Origin: Paraburkholderia sp. UYCP14C
Lineage (GTDB): Bacteria; Pseudomonadota; Gammaproteobacteria; Burkholderiales; Burkholderiaceae
DNA: 64,000 nt
Direction: 5' to 3'
Assembly: GCF_004197395.1 (NCBI RefSeq)
Contig: NZ_SELS01000011.1
Coordinates: forward strand, 124,001-188,000
Position numbers and translations under genes: made by a program. Positions 16,856-27,397 of the stretch are shown here, one piece after another. Numbering within the stretch: the first letter of the stretch is position 1; each line of letters opens with the position of its first letter. A model generated the notes under the pieces. It saw only the letters and a list, made by a program, of their open reading frames with translations. It was not told where the DNA came from and did not search any database.

Positions 16856-17863
16856 TTATCGCGCGCCGACTCCGCCTGCGCCGTGCCGTCCGCGCAGCCG
16901 CGCGGCGATGCGCCCGAACGCGTACCACTGCTGCGCGATGAGTCCACCTCCATACGAGCGCGCGGCACCCTGCGGCGCGGGCAACTGATCGCGAATGCCG
17001 GTCGGCTCGACGGCGCGGTCCCACGACGCGGTCCTGAACAGCATGTCCCACCACGGAAACAGCACGCCGAAGTTGCAGCCGTAGCGAGTGCCTTCGTGGC
17101 CATAGCCGATCGCATGATGACGCCGATGAAACGCGGGGCTCACGATCAGGCGTTCGAGCAGCCAGCCATACGTGAGGCGCGCATTCACGTGCTGCACGCT
17201 CTGCATGAAATTGCCGAGCGCCACCAGCACGACGAACTGGCTCGGCTGCACGCCGATGAACAGCGAAATGGCCGCAAAAAAAGCCGCCTGCAAGACGTCG
17301 TCGAGAAAGTGATTGCGGTCGTCGGCCCACAGCGACATCTGCCGCTGGCTGTGATGAACCGCATGCAACTCCCACCACACGCTGAACCGATGCTGCCAGC
17401 GGTGATACCAGTAGCCGGCGAAATCGAGCACGATCAGATAGATCAGAAACGACACGAGCGGTTGATCGGTGACGCCCGGCCACAAATCATCGACGTCGAG
17501 GTTGGGCACGTCGTGGATCGCCATCAGGCTCTGCCAATGGTTGAAGAACGGCTGCAGCAGAAAGAAGAACGCGATGTTGATGATGCCGAGCTTGGCGATC
17601 CATGTGTAGATCACGTCCGCGCGCAACGCCTTGCGGTCCGTCCAGGTCTCCACCGGGCGAAGCGCTTCGAGCGGCCGCAACAGCAGATACGACACGACTA
17701 TCTGCAACGCGCCAACGATCACCCAGTAGAGCGCGTCGTAAGTGTCTTCGTCATAGCCCATCAGATTGAAGCGGTAAAAGATCGGCTGGACGACATCGAC
17801 GTACAGCAGCGTCTGCAGCGCTGAGATGCCGTTGTCGAGTTGAGCGACGAGTTCGTGAATCAT
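16856..17863 (-). CDS. Sterol desaturase / fatty acid hydroxylase superfamily protein
   Basis: The 335-residue integral membrane protein carries the diiron histidine clusters HRWQH, HAVHH and HRRHH, followed by GYGHEGTRYGCNFG, in the usual order. Hydrophobic helices flank them (ALYWVIVGALQIVVSYLLLR; IINIAFFFLLQPFF). It likely hydroxylates or desaturates a lipid or hydroxylated aliphatic substrate. The C-terminus is Gly/Arg/Ala-rich and may be disordered. The ATG at 17863 starts 20 bp after the stop of the beta-propeller gene. Longer upstream frames belong to that gene's antisense reading and were rejected. Confidence 0.9.
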   Translation of the reverse strand: MIHELVAQLDNGISALQTLLYVDVVQPIFYRFNLMGYDEDTYDALYWVIVGALQIVVSYLLLRPLEALRPVETWTDRKALRADVIYTWIAKLGIINIAFFFLLQPFFNHWQSLMAIHDVPNLDVDDLWPGVTDQPLVSFLIYLIVLDFAGYWYHRWQHRFSVWWELHAVHHSQRQMSLWADDRNHFLDDVLQAAFFAAISLFIGVQPSQFVVLVALGNFMQSVQHVNARLTYGWLLERLIVSPAFHRRHHAIGYGHEGTRYGCNFGVLFPWWDMLFRTASWDRAVEPTGIRDQLPAPQGAARSYGGGLIAQQWYAFGRIAARLRGRHGAGGVGAR

Positions 17864-17883
17864 GTAAAGCCTTTCTGGTTGCC

Positions 17884-18930
17884 TCAGTCCGGATTGGGTG
17901 CGTAAACCGACGCACGGTTGGCGAAATACAGACCGTGCGGCGAGCGCCCCACCGCGATCGTATCGACCAGCCGATGCGTGCTCAGGTCGATGACGCCGAC
18001 GTGCCTCGCGAAGCGGAACGTGACCCATAGATAGCGCCGGTCCGCCGATAGTTCCATGTCGTCGGGACCGGGCATCAGGCCGGTGATGTCGGCCACTTTG
18101 GTCAGCGTGTGGTAGTCGAGGATGCTGATCGTGCTTTCCACGCGATTCGACACGGCGATATGCTGACCATCGTCGAGATTGCGGAAGTTGTGCGCGCCGC
18201 GGCCCGTGTGGATCTTCTTCACGAGTTGGCGGTTCTTCCAGTCGACCACCGCGACATTGTCTTCGCCGGTCATGCCGACGAGCAGATAACGATCGCCCGG
18301 CGTCATCCAGAGTCCGGCTGGCGTCTTGCCTACATGCAGCTTCCACGAGACCGACTGAGTCGGCAGATCGATCGCCGCGACTTCGCCGGTGTCCTGCAGC
18401 GTGACGAACACCGTACGGTTATCGGATGCAAAGGTCAGGTGGCTCGGTGTCTTCGCTAGCGGGATCCGCTTCGCGAGCGTCATGTTTCCACCATCGTAGT
18501 GATAGATGTCGACGCGATCGAGCCTCAGGCCCGCGGTCACGAACCACTTGTGATCAGGCGAAAAGCCAAGCTGATACGGATCTTCGATGTCCTCGACGCG
18601 GCGTTGCACACGCCCGCTGTGAGGGTCCACGAACATCAGGTCGTTCGAAATCGAATCCGCGACGATCAGCGAATTGCCGTCAGGCGTGATCATCAGATGG
18701 TGGGGTTCCTTGCCGGTCGGCTCGGTGCCGATCACTTTGTGCGTGGCGGGATCGATCAGCGTGAGCTGCGCTTCGCCCGAGTCGAGCACGATCACGTTGT
18801 CGGCCGCGTGGGCGAAATGCGGCAATGTCAGCGAACAGCAAGCCAATGCCACGAAAGCGCCGGCTTTTGTAATTGAAGCGAATGAAAATGTCACGACCTG
18901 GATAGGAGTCTGAAATAAAACGCGAGACAT
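17884..18930 (-). CDS. Periplasmic YVTN/YncE-type beta-propeller protein
   Basis: The 348-residue protein has an N-terminal signal peptide (AFVALACCSLTLPHFAHAA) and repeated propeller blades of the YVTN type: VIVLDSGEAQLTLIDPATHK, HHLMITPDGNSLIVADS, HLTFASDNRTVFVTL, and DDMELSADRRYLWVTF. Such proteins are periplasmic and bind DNA, metals or cofactors; quinohemoprotein-like roles occur. The start is uncertain: ATG 18930 lacks a clear ribosome binding site, and a GTG closer to the signal core is possible. It is co-directional with the sterol-desaturase-like gene, 20 bp apart. Confidence 0.85.
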   Translation of the reverse strand: MSRVLFQTPIQVVTFSFASITKAGAFVALACCSLTLPHFAHAADNVIVLDSGEAQLTLIDPATHKVIGTEPTGKEPHHLMITPDGNSLIVADSISNDLMFVDPHSGRVQRRVEDIEDPYQLGFSPDHKWFVTAGLRLDRVDIYHYDGGNMTLAKRIPLAKTPSHLTFASDNRTVFVTLQDTGEVAAIDLPTQSVSWKLHVGKTPAGLWMTPGDRYLLVGMTGEDNVAVVDWKNRQLVKKIHTGRGAHNFRNLDDGQHIAVSNRVESTISILDYHTLTKVADITGLMPGPDDMELSADRRYLWVTFRFARHVGVIDLSTHRLVDTIAVGRSPHGLYFANRASVYAPNPD

Positions 18931-19158
18931 CGGGGTAGCCGATGCGAAGAAGACCTGCAGTGTGAAGTCTACGCGCAATCGCGTGACAAATGTGATGATC
19001 GTCGCGGCCACGCGCGTATGAAACTGACGCGGCGCGACGCTGAGGATTCAGGCCTCTTCGAACGATGCGATGCAACGCCGCTTGTTGCGCCGGACGCCGG
19101 ACGCCGGACGCGGGCCTTCGCCGCACGTCCAGTCTGCGTTCGCAAGTACGCGGTGGCG

Positions 19159-20214
19159 CTATCGCGGCACGCCGCTCCGCACGTCTGCCAACTGCTGCCG
19201 ACGCTGCTCCCCCTGCCGCTCCAGCATCCAGCCCGGATACTCGGATGGCAGCGTGCTGACCTCGGCGAGCTTCGCGAGCTCATCGGCGGAAAGCGCGACG
19301 TTGGTCGCAGCGATGTTGTCGTCGAGCTGCTCGATTTTCTTCGCGCCGACGATCACCGTGCTGACCACACGCTGATGCAGCAGCCACGCCAGCGCGATCT
19401 GCGCGACCGACACGTTTTTCGCCGCGGCGATCTCGCGCATCACGTCGATGCAGTCATACGCGCGCTCGCGATCGACCGGCGGAAAATCGAAGCTCGTGCG
19501 ACGGCTGCCCGCCTCGGCCTGCTGCTCGCGTCCATATTTGCCGCTCAGCAAACCGCCCGCGAGCGGACTCCACACCATCAGGCCGAGGCCTTCGCTTTGC
19601 AGCATCGGTACGAGTTCGCGTTCGAGATCGCGGCCCGCTAACGTGTAGTACGCCTGCAGCGTTTCGAAGCGCGCGGTGCCGAGCCGCTCGGCGATGCCGA
19701 GCGCCTTCGCGATCTGCCACGCGGCCCAGTTCGACACGCCGACGTAGCGCACATGACCGTGCTGCACGAGCGTATCGAGTGCGCGCACGGTTTCCTCGAT
19801 CGGCGTGGCCGGATCGAACCCGTGGATCTGATACAGGTCGACGTGGTCGAGCTGCAGACGCTTCAGGCTCGCCTTGATGCCGTCGAGGATGTGATAGCGC
19901 GACGCGCCGCGCGCGTTCGCGAACTCGCCGGTCTGGCCGAACACCTTGGTCGCGATCACCACCTTGTCGCGCGGCACTTGCAGATTCTTCAGCGCCTGGC
20001 CCGTGATCTGCTCGGACAGGCCGCCCGCGTAGACGTCGGCCGTATCGATGAAATTGATGCCCGCGTCGAGCGCCCGGCCGACCAGCCGCTCCGCGTCGTT
20101 CTGCTGCAGATCGCCGATCTGCCGCCAGATGCCTTCGCCACCGCCGAAGGTCATCGTGCCCAAACACAACTCCGAAATAAACACACCGGTACGGCCCAAC
20201 TGGTTATAACGCAT
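19159..20214 (-). CDS. Aldo/keto reductase
   Basis: This 351-residue NADPH-dependent oxidoreductase has the family start MRYNQLGRTGVFISEL. The catalytic tetrad is in place: Asp in FIDTADVY with its Tyr, Lys in VVIATKVFG, and His in LYQIHGFD. The cofactor site VGVSNWAAWQI and the C-terminal STVIVGAKKIEQLDDNI match the YajO/tas-like subgroup. A GGAG lies 8 nt before the ATG. Substrate is likely an aldehyde or ketone; the sequence does not say which. The 273-bp region up to lhr (20215-20487) holds no gene. Confidence 0.92.
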   Translation of the reverse strand: MRYNQLGRTGVFISELCLGTMTFGGGEGIWRQIGDLQQNDAERLVGRALDAGINFIDTADVYAGGLSEQITGQALKNLQVPRDKVVIATKVFGQTGEFANARGASRYHILDGIKASLKRLQLDHVDLYQIHGFDPATPIEETVRALDTLVQHGHVRYVGVSNWAAWQIAKALGIAERLGTARFETLQAYYTLAGRDLERELVPMLQSEGLGLMVWSPLAGGLLSGKYGREQQAEAGSRRTSFDFPPVDRERAYDCIDVMREIAAAKNVSVAQIALAWLLHQRVVSTVIVGAKKIEQLDDNIAATNVALSADELAKLAEVSTLPSEYPGWMLERQGEQRRQQLADVRSGVPR

Positions 20215-20487
20215 CGTCGACGCTCCATCGTGGGTGCAGGGAGAGTCGACAAGCGTACTGCAATTGGCGGAGGCTGGCAGGAGGGGCGCGCGCGGCAAAA
20301 ACGACGAATTCCAGCAGCAACGTGAAGCCCGACGCGCCGCGCACGAGTGCCGAAAACCTGCGAGACTGAGCGCTATTGCCCGGTCAGGTGGAATGACCTG
20401 CAACCGCCAAACCGGGCGACTTCAGATGTTTGCAACCCAACCGCGCCACCACTGGATATCCCCCGCGCCGCCCTCACCTACCCGAGC

Positions 20488-23400
20488 ATGACTTCGGCCA
20501 AAACCACCGCCGCACTCGACGCGGCGCCCCGTTCCCGCAAGGCCCGCTCCACCGCGAGCGCGGCGCGCGCCGCCGCGCCTGCGCTGCCGCCGGCCGAACG
20601 GGCGCTCGACGGCTTTCACCCCGCCGTAGCCAACTGGTTCCGGAAAACCTTCGCCGCCCCGACCGACGCGCAGTCCGCCGCCTGGCCACAAATCCGCAGC
20701 GGCCGCTCGACGCTGGTCGCCGCGCCGACCGGCTCCGGCAAGACGTTGACCGCGTTCCTGTCCGCGCTGAACGATCTGGTAACGCAAGGCGAAGCGAACC
20801 ATGGTGTGCTGCCCGACGAAACACTCGTCGTCTACGTGTCGCCGCTGAAGGCACTGTCGAACGACATCCGCCTGAACCTGCAACTGCCGCTGCAAGGCAT
20901 CGCCGTCGAGCTCGACGCGCTCGGCCTGCCGCCGATCGACATCCGCACCGCGGTGCGCACCGGCGACACCACGCAGCAGGAACGCAATGCGTTGAAAAAG
21001 CGCGCGCCGCACATTCTCGTGACGACGCCCGAATCCCTATACGTGCTGCTCGGTTCGGATTCGGGCCGCCGCATGCTGGCGACGGTGCGCACGGTGATCG
21101 TCGATGAAATTCATGCGCTCGCGGGCAGCAAGCGCGGCAGTCATCTCGCGCTGAGCCTCGAACGGCTCGATGCGCTGTGCGCCCGGCGCCTGCCGCGCAT
21201 CGGTCTGTCGGCGACGCAAAAGCCGGTCAGCGCGGTCGCGCGGTTTCTGGTCGGCGGCGCGAGCCTCGACAGCGACGTGCCGGCCGAGTGCGCGGTGATC
21301 GACGTCGGCCACGTGCGCGCCCGCGACCTCGCGCTCGAAATCCCGCCGGTACCGCTCGAAGCGGTGATGGCCAACGAAGTATGGGAGCGCGTCTACGACC
21401 GGCTCGCCGAACTGGTCGCGCAGCATCGCACGACGCTGGTTTTCGTCAACACGCGCCGCATGGCCGAGCGCGCCGCGCGTCATCTGACCGAGCGGCTGGG
21501 CAAGGACGCGGTGGCCGCGCATCACGGCAGTCTCGCGAAAGAACATCGTTTCGACGCCGAGCAGCGCCTGAAACGCGGCGAGTTGCGCGTGCTGATCGCG
21601 ACCGCGTCGCTCGAACTCGGCATCGATATCGGCGATGTCGATCTGGTCTGCCAGATGGGCTCGCCGCGCGCGATCGCGCCGTTCCTGCAACGGGTCGGGC
21701 GCTCGGGGCATCACGTCGGCGGTATGCCGAAGGGGCGCCTCTTTCCGGCCTCGCGCGACGATCTGCTCGAATGCGCGGCGCTGCTCGATTGCGTGCGGCG
21801 TGGCGAGCTCGATGCGCTGCGCATCCCGCGCGCGCCGCTCGACGTGCTCGCGCAGCAGATCGTCGCGGAGGTGTCGAGCGCCGAGTGGAGCGAGGATGCG
21901 CTGTTCGACATGCTGCGACACGCCGCGCCGTACGCGGATCTGTCGCGCGAGCAATACGACGCGGTGCTGCGCATGCTCGCCGAGGGCTACACGAGCCGCC
22001 ATGGTCCGCGCGCCGCGTATGTGCATCGCGATGCGGTCAGCGGCACGCTGCGCGGCCGGCGCGGCGGCAAGCTGGTCGCGGTGACCTCAGGCGGCACGAT
22101 TCCGGAGAACGCCGATTACGCGGTCGTGCTCGAACCGCAGGCGCTCAATATCGGCACCGTCAACGAGGACTTCGCGGTCGAAAGCCTCGCCGGCGATGTG
22201 TTCCAGCTCGGCAACGCGTCGTACCGGATTCTGCGTATCGAAAGCGGCCGCGTGCGCGTCGAGGACGCACAGGGGCAACCGCCGAACATTCCGTTCTGGC
22301 TCGGCGAGGCGCCGGGGCGCAGCGACGAGTTGTCGTTCGCCGTCGCGCGACTGCGGCAGCGGGTCGAGGCGTTGCTGACGGAACGCGAGCCCGCGGCAAG
22401 TGAAGATGCCGCGGCTCGAAGCGCCGCGGCCGAATTCGAAGCTGCGGCAGCGCCCGCGAAATCCGCGGCAAAGAGAGGACGCAAAGCGAAAGCTGCCGTG
22501 GCGGAGGGCGAAACGCAAACCACCATAGCGCCTGCAACCTCGTTGGCTCCGCTGCCCGCAAACGAACCCTCCACCCCACGCCTCGACCACGCCATTGCCT
22601 GGCTCGCCGACAACCTCGCGCTCGACGAACCCGCCGCGCGGCAGATCGTCGAATACCTGGCGCGCGCACGTGCAGCGCTCGGCGTGCTGCCGACCCAGAG
22701 CACGCTCGTGATGGAGCGCTTCTTCGACGAATCGGGCGGCACCCAGCTCGTGATCCACTCGCCGTTCGGCAGCCGCGTGAATCGCGCGTGGGGGCTCGCG
22801 CTGCGCAAGCGCTTCTGCCGCAGCTTCAACTTCGAACTGCAGGCCGCGGCCACCGAAGACGCGATCGTGCTGTCGCTGACCGGCAGCCACTCGTTCGTGC
22901 TCGACGAGGTCTGGCGCTATCTGCATTCGAACAGCGCCGAGCATCTGCTGATCCAGGCGCTGCTCGATGCGCCGTTATTCGGCGTGCGCTGGCGCTGGAA
23001 CGCGACGACCTCGCTCGGCCTGCCGCGCTACACGGGCGGCCGCAAGACCGCGCCGCAACTGCAGCGCATGCGCAGCGAGGATCTGCTCGCAAGCGTGTTT
23101 CCCGAGCAGGCCGCGTGTCTGGAGAACGTCGTCGGCGAACGCGAGGTGCCGCGTCACCCATTAGTTGACCAAACCATCGACGACTGCCTGCACGACGCGA
23201 TGGACAGCGAACGCTGGCTCGCGCTGCTACGCCGCATCGAGCACGGCGAGTTGCGGCTCGTCGCGCGCGATCTGCCGGCGCCGTCGCCGCTCGCCGCCGA
23301 AATCCTGACCGCGAAGCCCTATGCGTATCTCGACGACGCGCCGCTCGAGGAGCGCCGCACCCAGGCAGTGCTGAACCGCCGCTGGACGGACCCTGCAAGC

Positions 23401-25161
23401 GCCGACGATCTCGGCGCGCTCGACGCCGCCGCGATCGACAGCGTGCGCGATGAAGCGTGGCCGCAGGCGCGCACCGCCGACGAAATGCATGAAGCACTGA
23501 CGGGCCTCGCGTGCATCACCGAGGCCGAGGCGCGCGCGCACGAAGATTGGCCGACGCTCCTTGCGGCGTTGGCGAAAGCCGGCCGGGCGACGCGCTTGCC
23601 GCTGGCCGCGCCAGCGAACGCGAGCACCGCCAACGACAATCACGATGACAACGCGCTGTGGCTGCCCGCCGAACGCCTCACCAGCTTCGAAGCGCTGTAC
23701 CCGGATATCGCGCGCGATCGCTACACGCCGCCGCTGAGCGCCCCGAAGGGCTACACCGAGAGCTGGAGCGCCGACGACGCGCTCGTCGACGTACTGCGCG
23801 CGCGGCTGACCGGCTTCGGCCCGTTGACGGTCGAGGCAATCGCGCGCCCGCTCGGTTTGCCGCTCGACCGGATCGAACAGGCGCTGATCCGGCTAGAAGC
23901 CGAAGGCTATCTGTTGCGCGGCCGCTTCACGCCGCACACGAGCGACGAGCAATGGTGCGAACGCCATCTGCTCGCACGGATCCACCGCTACACGGTGAAG
24001 CGGCTGCGGCGGGAAATCGAGCCGGTCGAGCGGCACGACTTCATGCGCTTCCTGTTCGAATGGCAACATCTGACGCCGACCACGCGAGCCGAAGGCCGCG
24101 ACGCGCTCGCCGCCGCGCTCGACCAGCTCGAAGGCTTCCAGGCCGCCGCCGGCGCATGGGAGGAAGACATCCTGCCGGCGCGCGTGCGCGCCTACAGCAG
24201 CAGTTCGCTCGACGAGCTGTGCCGCGCCGGCAAGATCGTCTGGACCCGCCTGACCGAGCGGGCGCGCGGCGCCGCCGGTCCGGTCCGCGCCACGCCGATC
24301 GTGCTATTGCCCCGCGCGCAGTTGCGGGCGTGGCGCGCGCTGCTCGATCCGGCGCGCCAGCTCGAGTTGTCGGCGCTCGCGCAAAGCGTGCACGACACCC
24401 TCGCGCAACACGGTGCGATGTTCTTCGACGAACTGCTCGCCGAAGTGCGCGTGCTGCGCATGGAGCTCGAAAACGCGCTCGGCGAGCTGGTCGCGGCCGG
24501 CCTCGCGAACTCCGACAGCTTCGCGGGCCTGCGCGCGTTGCTGAAGCCGGTCGCCAAACGCAACGCGTTTTCCAGCGGCCGGCGCACGCGGGCGAGCGCG
24601 CTGATCGGCGGCATGGACGACGCGGGGCGTTGGGCGCTCGTGAGCCGCCCGTCCGCGGCCGCGCCGGAAAATCCGCCCGAGCGGCGGCGTCAGTTGCCGC
24701 CCGAGGTGCTCGAACACGTCGCGATGACGTTGTTGCGGCGCGACGGTGTCGTGTTCTGGCGCGTGCTCGAACGCGAGGCCGAATGGCTGCCGCCGTGGCG
24801 CGATCTGCTGCGCGTGCTGCAGCGGCTCGAGGCGCGCGGCGTGATCCGCGGCGGGCGTTTCGTCAACGGGCTCGCGGGCGAGCAGTTCGCGCTGCCCGAG
24901 GCGATTCCGCTGCTGCGCGAGGTGCGGCGGCAATCGAACGATGGTGCGCTTATCTGCGTCGCGGGGACGGATCCGCTGAATCTGGCCGGCACGCTGCTGG
25001 TCGGCGGCAAGGTGCCGGCCGTGGCGGGAAACCGCGTGCTGTATCGCGACGGCGTGGTGGCGGCCACGCTGGTGGCCGGCAAGTTCTGGTTCGACGCGGC
25101 GCTGGACGCCAGTCCGATCGAACGCGAACGCGCCCGCGCGTTGCTGGCGCACCGTTTCTAG
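20488..25161 (+). CDS. lhr: Lhr-type ATP-dependent helicase
   Basis: At 1557 residues this matches full-length proteobacterial Lhr. The Walker A motif is [13 protein letters not shown] (Lys85), the DEAD-type box is [13 protein letters not shown] (Asp206), followed by GLSATQKP (motif III) and GRSGHHVGG (motif VI). A winged-helix region and the large C-terminal Lhr domain follow, including [14 protein letters not shown]. In E. coli the C-terminal domain has been linked to uracil-DNA glycosylase activity. An Ala/Lys-rich insert at about residues 635-700 is a flexible linker. The ATG at 20488 lacks a strong ribosome binding site; the frame is open upstream to 20347. Confidence 0.94.
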   Translation: MTSAKTTAALDAAPRSRKARSTASAARAAAPALPPAERALDGFHPAVANWFRKTFAAPTDAQSAAWPQIRSGRSTLVAAPTGSGKTLTAFLSALNDLVTQGEANHGVLPDETLVVYVSPLKALSNDIRLNLQLPLQGIAVELDALGLPPIDIRTAVRTGDTTQQERNALKKRAPHILVTTPESLYVLLGSDSGRRMLATVRTVIVDEIHALAGSKRGSHLALSLERLDALCARRLPRIGLSATQKPVSAVARFLVGGASLDSDVPAECAVIDVGHVRARDLALEIPPVPLEAVMANEVWERVYDRLAELVAQHRTTLVFVNTRRMAERAARHLTERLGKDAVAAHHGSLAKEHRFDAEQRLKRGELRVLIATASLELGIDIGDVDLVCQMGSPRAIAPFLQRVGRSGHHVGGMPKGRLFPASRDDLLECAALLDCVRRGELDALRIPRAPLDVLAQQIVAEVSSAEWSEDALFDMLRHAAPYADLSREQYDAVLRMLAEGYTSRHGPRAAYVHRDAVSGTLRGRRGGKLVAVTSGGTIPENADYAVVLEPQALNIGTVNEDFAVESLAGDVFQLGNASYRILRIESGRVRVEDAQGQPPNIPFWLGEAPGRSDELSFAVARLRQRVEALLTEREPAASEDAAARSAAAEFEAAAAPAKSAAKRGRKAKAAVAEGETQTTIAPATSLAPLPANEPSTPRLDHAIAWLADNLALDEPAARQIVEYLARARAALGVLPTQSTLVMERFFDESGGTQLVIHSPFGSRVNRAWGLALRKRFCRSFNFELQAAATEDAIVLSLTGSHSFVLDEVWRYLHSNSAEHLLIQALLDAPLFGVRWRWNATTSLGLPRYTGGRKTAPQLQRMRSEDLLASVFPEQAACLENVVGEREVPRHPLVDQTIDDCLHDAMDSERWLALLRRIEHGELRLVARDLPAPSPLAAEILTAKPYAYLDDAPLEERRTQAVLNRRWTDPASADDLGALDAAAIDSVRDEAWPQARTADEMHEALTGLACITEAEARAHEDWPTLLAALAKAGRATRLPLAAPANASTANDNHDDNALWLPAERLTSFEALYPDIARDRYTPPLSAPKGYTESWSADDALVDVLRARLTGFGPLTVEAIARPLGLPLDRIEQALIRLEAEGYLLRGRFTPHTSDEQWCERHLLARIHRYTVKRLRREIEPVERHDFMRFLFEWQHLTPTTRAEGRDALAAALDQLEGFQAAAGAWEEDILPARVRAYSSSSLDELCRAGKIVWTRLTERARGAAGPVRATPIVLLPRAQLRAWRALLDPARQLELSALAQSVHDTLAQHGAMFFDELLAEVRVLRMELENALGELVAAGLANSDSFAGLRALLKPVAKRNAFSSGRRTRASALIGGMDDAGRWALVSRPSAAAPENPPERRRQLPPEVLEHVAMTLLRRDGVVFWRVLEREAEWLPPWRDLLRVLQRLEARGVIRGGRFVNGLAGEQFALPEAIPLLREVRRQSNDGALICVAGTDPLNLAGTLLVGGKVPAVAGNRVLYRDGVVAATLVAGKFWFDAALDASPIERERARALLAHRF

Positions 25162-25194
25162 TGGTGTCATCGTGGCGTCGTTTTGCCGCGCAAT

Positions 25195-25236
25195 AATCGC
25201 GCGGGAGGCCGCGTCAATCGCGCGGGAGGCCGCGTC
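25195..25236. repeat. Perfect 21-bp tandem duplication
   Basis: Bases 25195-25215 are repeated exactly at 25216-25236, immediately downstream of lhr. The unit contains a GCGCGGGAGGCCGCG core that is itself partly palindromic. It lies between lhr and the AT-rich promoter region of pdeR. Confidence 0.85.
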
Positions 25237-25374
25237 CATTGTTAGCAAAACGTTAATGATTCTTCGCTCGAATTGTCACGCTTAGATACAATAAGGCAGA
25301 TTCAATTTAGTATGAGGAAGACTGTCTGCCGCCGCCCGCCGTGGTAGGGACTGCCGGCACATTCCGGGGATTTC

Positions 25375-27378
25375 ATGAGCGACGAGCTACACGACCAGGT
25401 GCTTTACGCGCGGTTCGGCACGAGCAGCCCTTGCTGGCGCCTAGCGGCGACCAGCGACACGCTGGAACTCGTGCCGGCGCACGGCCACGCGGCTGTCGGC
25501 GTCGCCATTCCCCTCACCTCTTCTCAAGCCTCCCAGGTCCGCGCGCTGAGCGGCGTGACCTCGCACGTGGTCGTCGACGTGCAGCTGGACGGCGCGCCGC
25601 TGCGGCTGCATCTGGTCGGCAAGAAACTCGACTGTCATAGCTGGGGCGGCACCGCGTCGGCCCATGCCGACACGGAATCGGTCGCGCGCGCGCTGCTGCA
25701 CGGTCTGTCGTTCGCCGAACAGGTGGTCTCCGAGGTCAATTCGGTGGTCGTGATCGTCGACCGGCACGGCCGGATACAGCGCTTCAACCGGCTCGCCGAG
25801 GAGCTGACTGGGCTCCGGGAAGAAGACATCATCGGCCGCAGCGTGTGGACGCTGTTCATGTCGTCCGCCGGCGACGTGGTCTCGAACCAGGTCAGCGCGA
25901 ACTTCTTCAATCGCGGCGAGCCGTACGAGATCGAGCGGCGCATCAAAACGGTGCACGGCGAGCGGCTGTTCCTGTTTCGCAACAAGTTTGTGCGCAGCGG
26001 CAGCGGCATCGAAGACCAGTTCCTGATCTGCTCGGGCACCGACATCACGGAGCAACGGCTCGCCCAGGACCGCCTGATCGAGCAGGCCACCACCGACCCG
26101 CTCACCGGCCTCGCCAATCGCAACGCGATCCAGGAGCGCATCCAGATCGCGATCGAACAGGCCGCGCCCGGCGAAACCGTCGGCGTGCTGTTTCTCGACC
26201 TCGACAACTTCAAGAAGGTCAACGATCACTACGGCCACGTGTTCGGCGACCGGCTGATCTGCGACGTGTCTGATGCGATCCGCAATTGCCTGAATCCGGG
26301 CGACTCGCTTGCACGCCTGGGCGGCGACGAATTCATCGTGCTCGCGGCGAAGGGCTCCGCGCATGAGCTCGAAAACATCGCGCAGCGCATTCTCGACCGC
26401 ATGCGCATGCCGTTCGCGGTCGGGCTGGTCGAGGTCTATACCGGCTGCTCGATCGGCATCGCGTGTTGGCCGGAGCACGGCGACAGCCTCGAATCGCTGA
26501 TCCGTTCGGCCGACACCGCGATGTACGTCGCGAAGGACGAAGGCAAGCGCACGCATCGCGTGTTTTCTCCGGACATGAACCGCCGGGTCGCGGAGTTCAT
26601 GTGGCTCGACACGAATCTGCGCCGCGGACTCGAGGAAGGCCAGTTCGCGCTGCACTATCAGCCGAAGCTGAACCTCGCCACGGGTGCCGTGCAAGGCGCG
26701 GAAGCGCTGGTGCGCTGGAATTCGCCGGAGCGCGGCCAGATCATGCCGGTGGAATTCATCCGCTATGCCGAGGAATCCGGACTGATCGGCGTGCTCGGCC
26801 GCTGGGTCATGGAGACCGCCGCCAAACAGGCGGCCCGCTGGAAGGCGGCCGGCTATGACCTGCGCGTCGCGATCAACGTGTCGGCGCGACAGCTCACCGA
26901 TACGGCCGTGGTCCGCCATTTCACCGAGGCGTTGCAGCATGCGAGCCTCGATCCTTGCCTCGTCGATCTGGAGCTGACCGAAAGCTGCCTGATCGAAAAC
27001 GAAGCGGCCGCGATCGAGCTGATCAAGCAGTTCCGCCAGCTCGGCGCGCAGGTGCATCTGGACGACTTCGGCACCGGCTACTCGTCACTGTCGCAACTCG
27101 GCCGGATTCCGCTCGACGTGATCAAGCTCGACCGCAGCTTCACGCGCTCGATCCACGCGGACATGAAGGCACAGGCACTGGTGCGTTCGATGGTCGCAGT
27201 CGCGCAGGAGCTCGATTTCCAGGTGGTCGCCGAAGGGATCGAAACCGAAGCGGAAGAAGCCTTCATGAAGGGGCTCGGCGTCGATTACGTGCAGGGCTAC
27301 CTGTACGCGAGGCCGATGCCCGCCACCGAGTTCGAGCGCTGGCTGCTCGATCGACGCAAGCTCAGGCTGATCGCCTGA
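25375..27378 (+). CDS. pdeR: PdeR/Gmr-type PAS-GGDEF-EAL cyclic-di-GMP protein
   Basis: The 667-residue protein aligns end to end with remembered E. coli PdeR (Gmr/YciR). It shares the N-terminal domain with SSPCWRL, AVGVAIPLTSSQASQVRALS, and SFAEQVVSEVNSVVVIVDRH. A PAS domain follows (IQRFNRLAEELTGLREEDII), then GGDEF at about 316-320 (RLGGDEFIV) and EAL at about 443-445 (GAEALVRW), both intact. The EAL domain retains ELTESCLIEN, DDFGTGYSSL and KLDRSF. In E. coli this protein is a phosphodiesterase and a trigger switch controlling curli genes. The ATG has GGGGA upstream. Confidence 0.93.
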   Translation: MSDELHDQVLYARFGTSSPCWRLAATSDTLELVPAHGHAAVGVAIPLTSSQASQVRALSGVTSHVVVDVQLDGAPLRLHLVGKKLDCHSWGGTASAHADTESVARALLHGLSFAEQVVSEVNSVVVIVDRHGRIQRFNRLAEELTGLREEDIIGRSVWTLFMSSAGDVVSNQVSANFFNRGEPYEIERRIKTVHGERLFLFRNKFVRSGSGIEDQFLICSGTDITEQRLAQDRLIEQATTDPLTGLANRNAIQERIQIAIEQAAPGETVGVLFLDLDNFKKVNDHYGHVFGDRLICDVSDAIRNCLNPGDSLARLGGDEFIVLAAKGSAHELENIAQRILDRMRMPFAVGLVEVYTGCSIGIACWPEHGDSLESLIRSADTAMYVAKDEGKRTHRVFSPDMNRRVAEFMWLDTNLRRGLEEGQFALHYQPKLNLATGAVQGAEALVRWNSPERGQIMPVEFIRYAEESGLIGVLGRWVMETAAKQAARWKAAGYDLRVAINVSARQLTDTAVVRHFTEALQHASLDPCLVDLELTESCLIENEAAAIELIKQFRQLGAQVHLDDFGTGYSSLSQLGRIPLDVIKLDRSFTRSIHADMKAQALVRSMVAVAQELDFQVVAEGIETEAEEAFMKGLGVDYVQGYLYARPMPATEFERWLLDRRKLRLIA

Positions 27379-27397
27379 GCCTTTGCTGTCGCGCGCT

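Noticed and set aside
16296-17483. 395-codon minus-strand frame
   Set aside because: Shifted frame across the desaturase and antisense to the ATPase; no motif.
16856-18346. Longer N-terminal extension (496 codons) of the sterol-desaturase gene
   Set aside because: The extra residues come from the out-of-frame beta-propeller gene; the ATG at 17863 gives the family length.
19089-19113. CCGGACG short direct repeats
   Set aside because: Three imperfect units in a GC-rich spacer; common by chance and not linked to any element.
23658-25196. 512-codon plus-strand frame inside lhr
   Set aside because: Overlaps Lhr in another frame; Arg/Ala-rich with no motifs.
25441-27057. 538-codon minus-strand frame
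   Set aside because: Antisense to the intact GGDEF-EAL gene.
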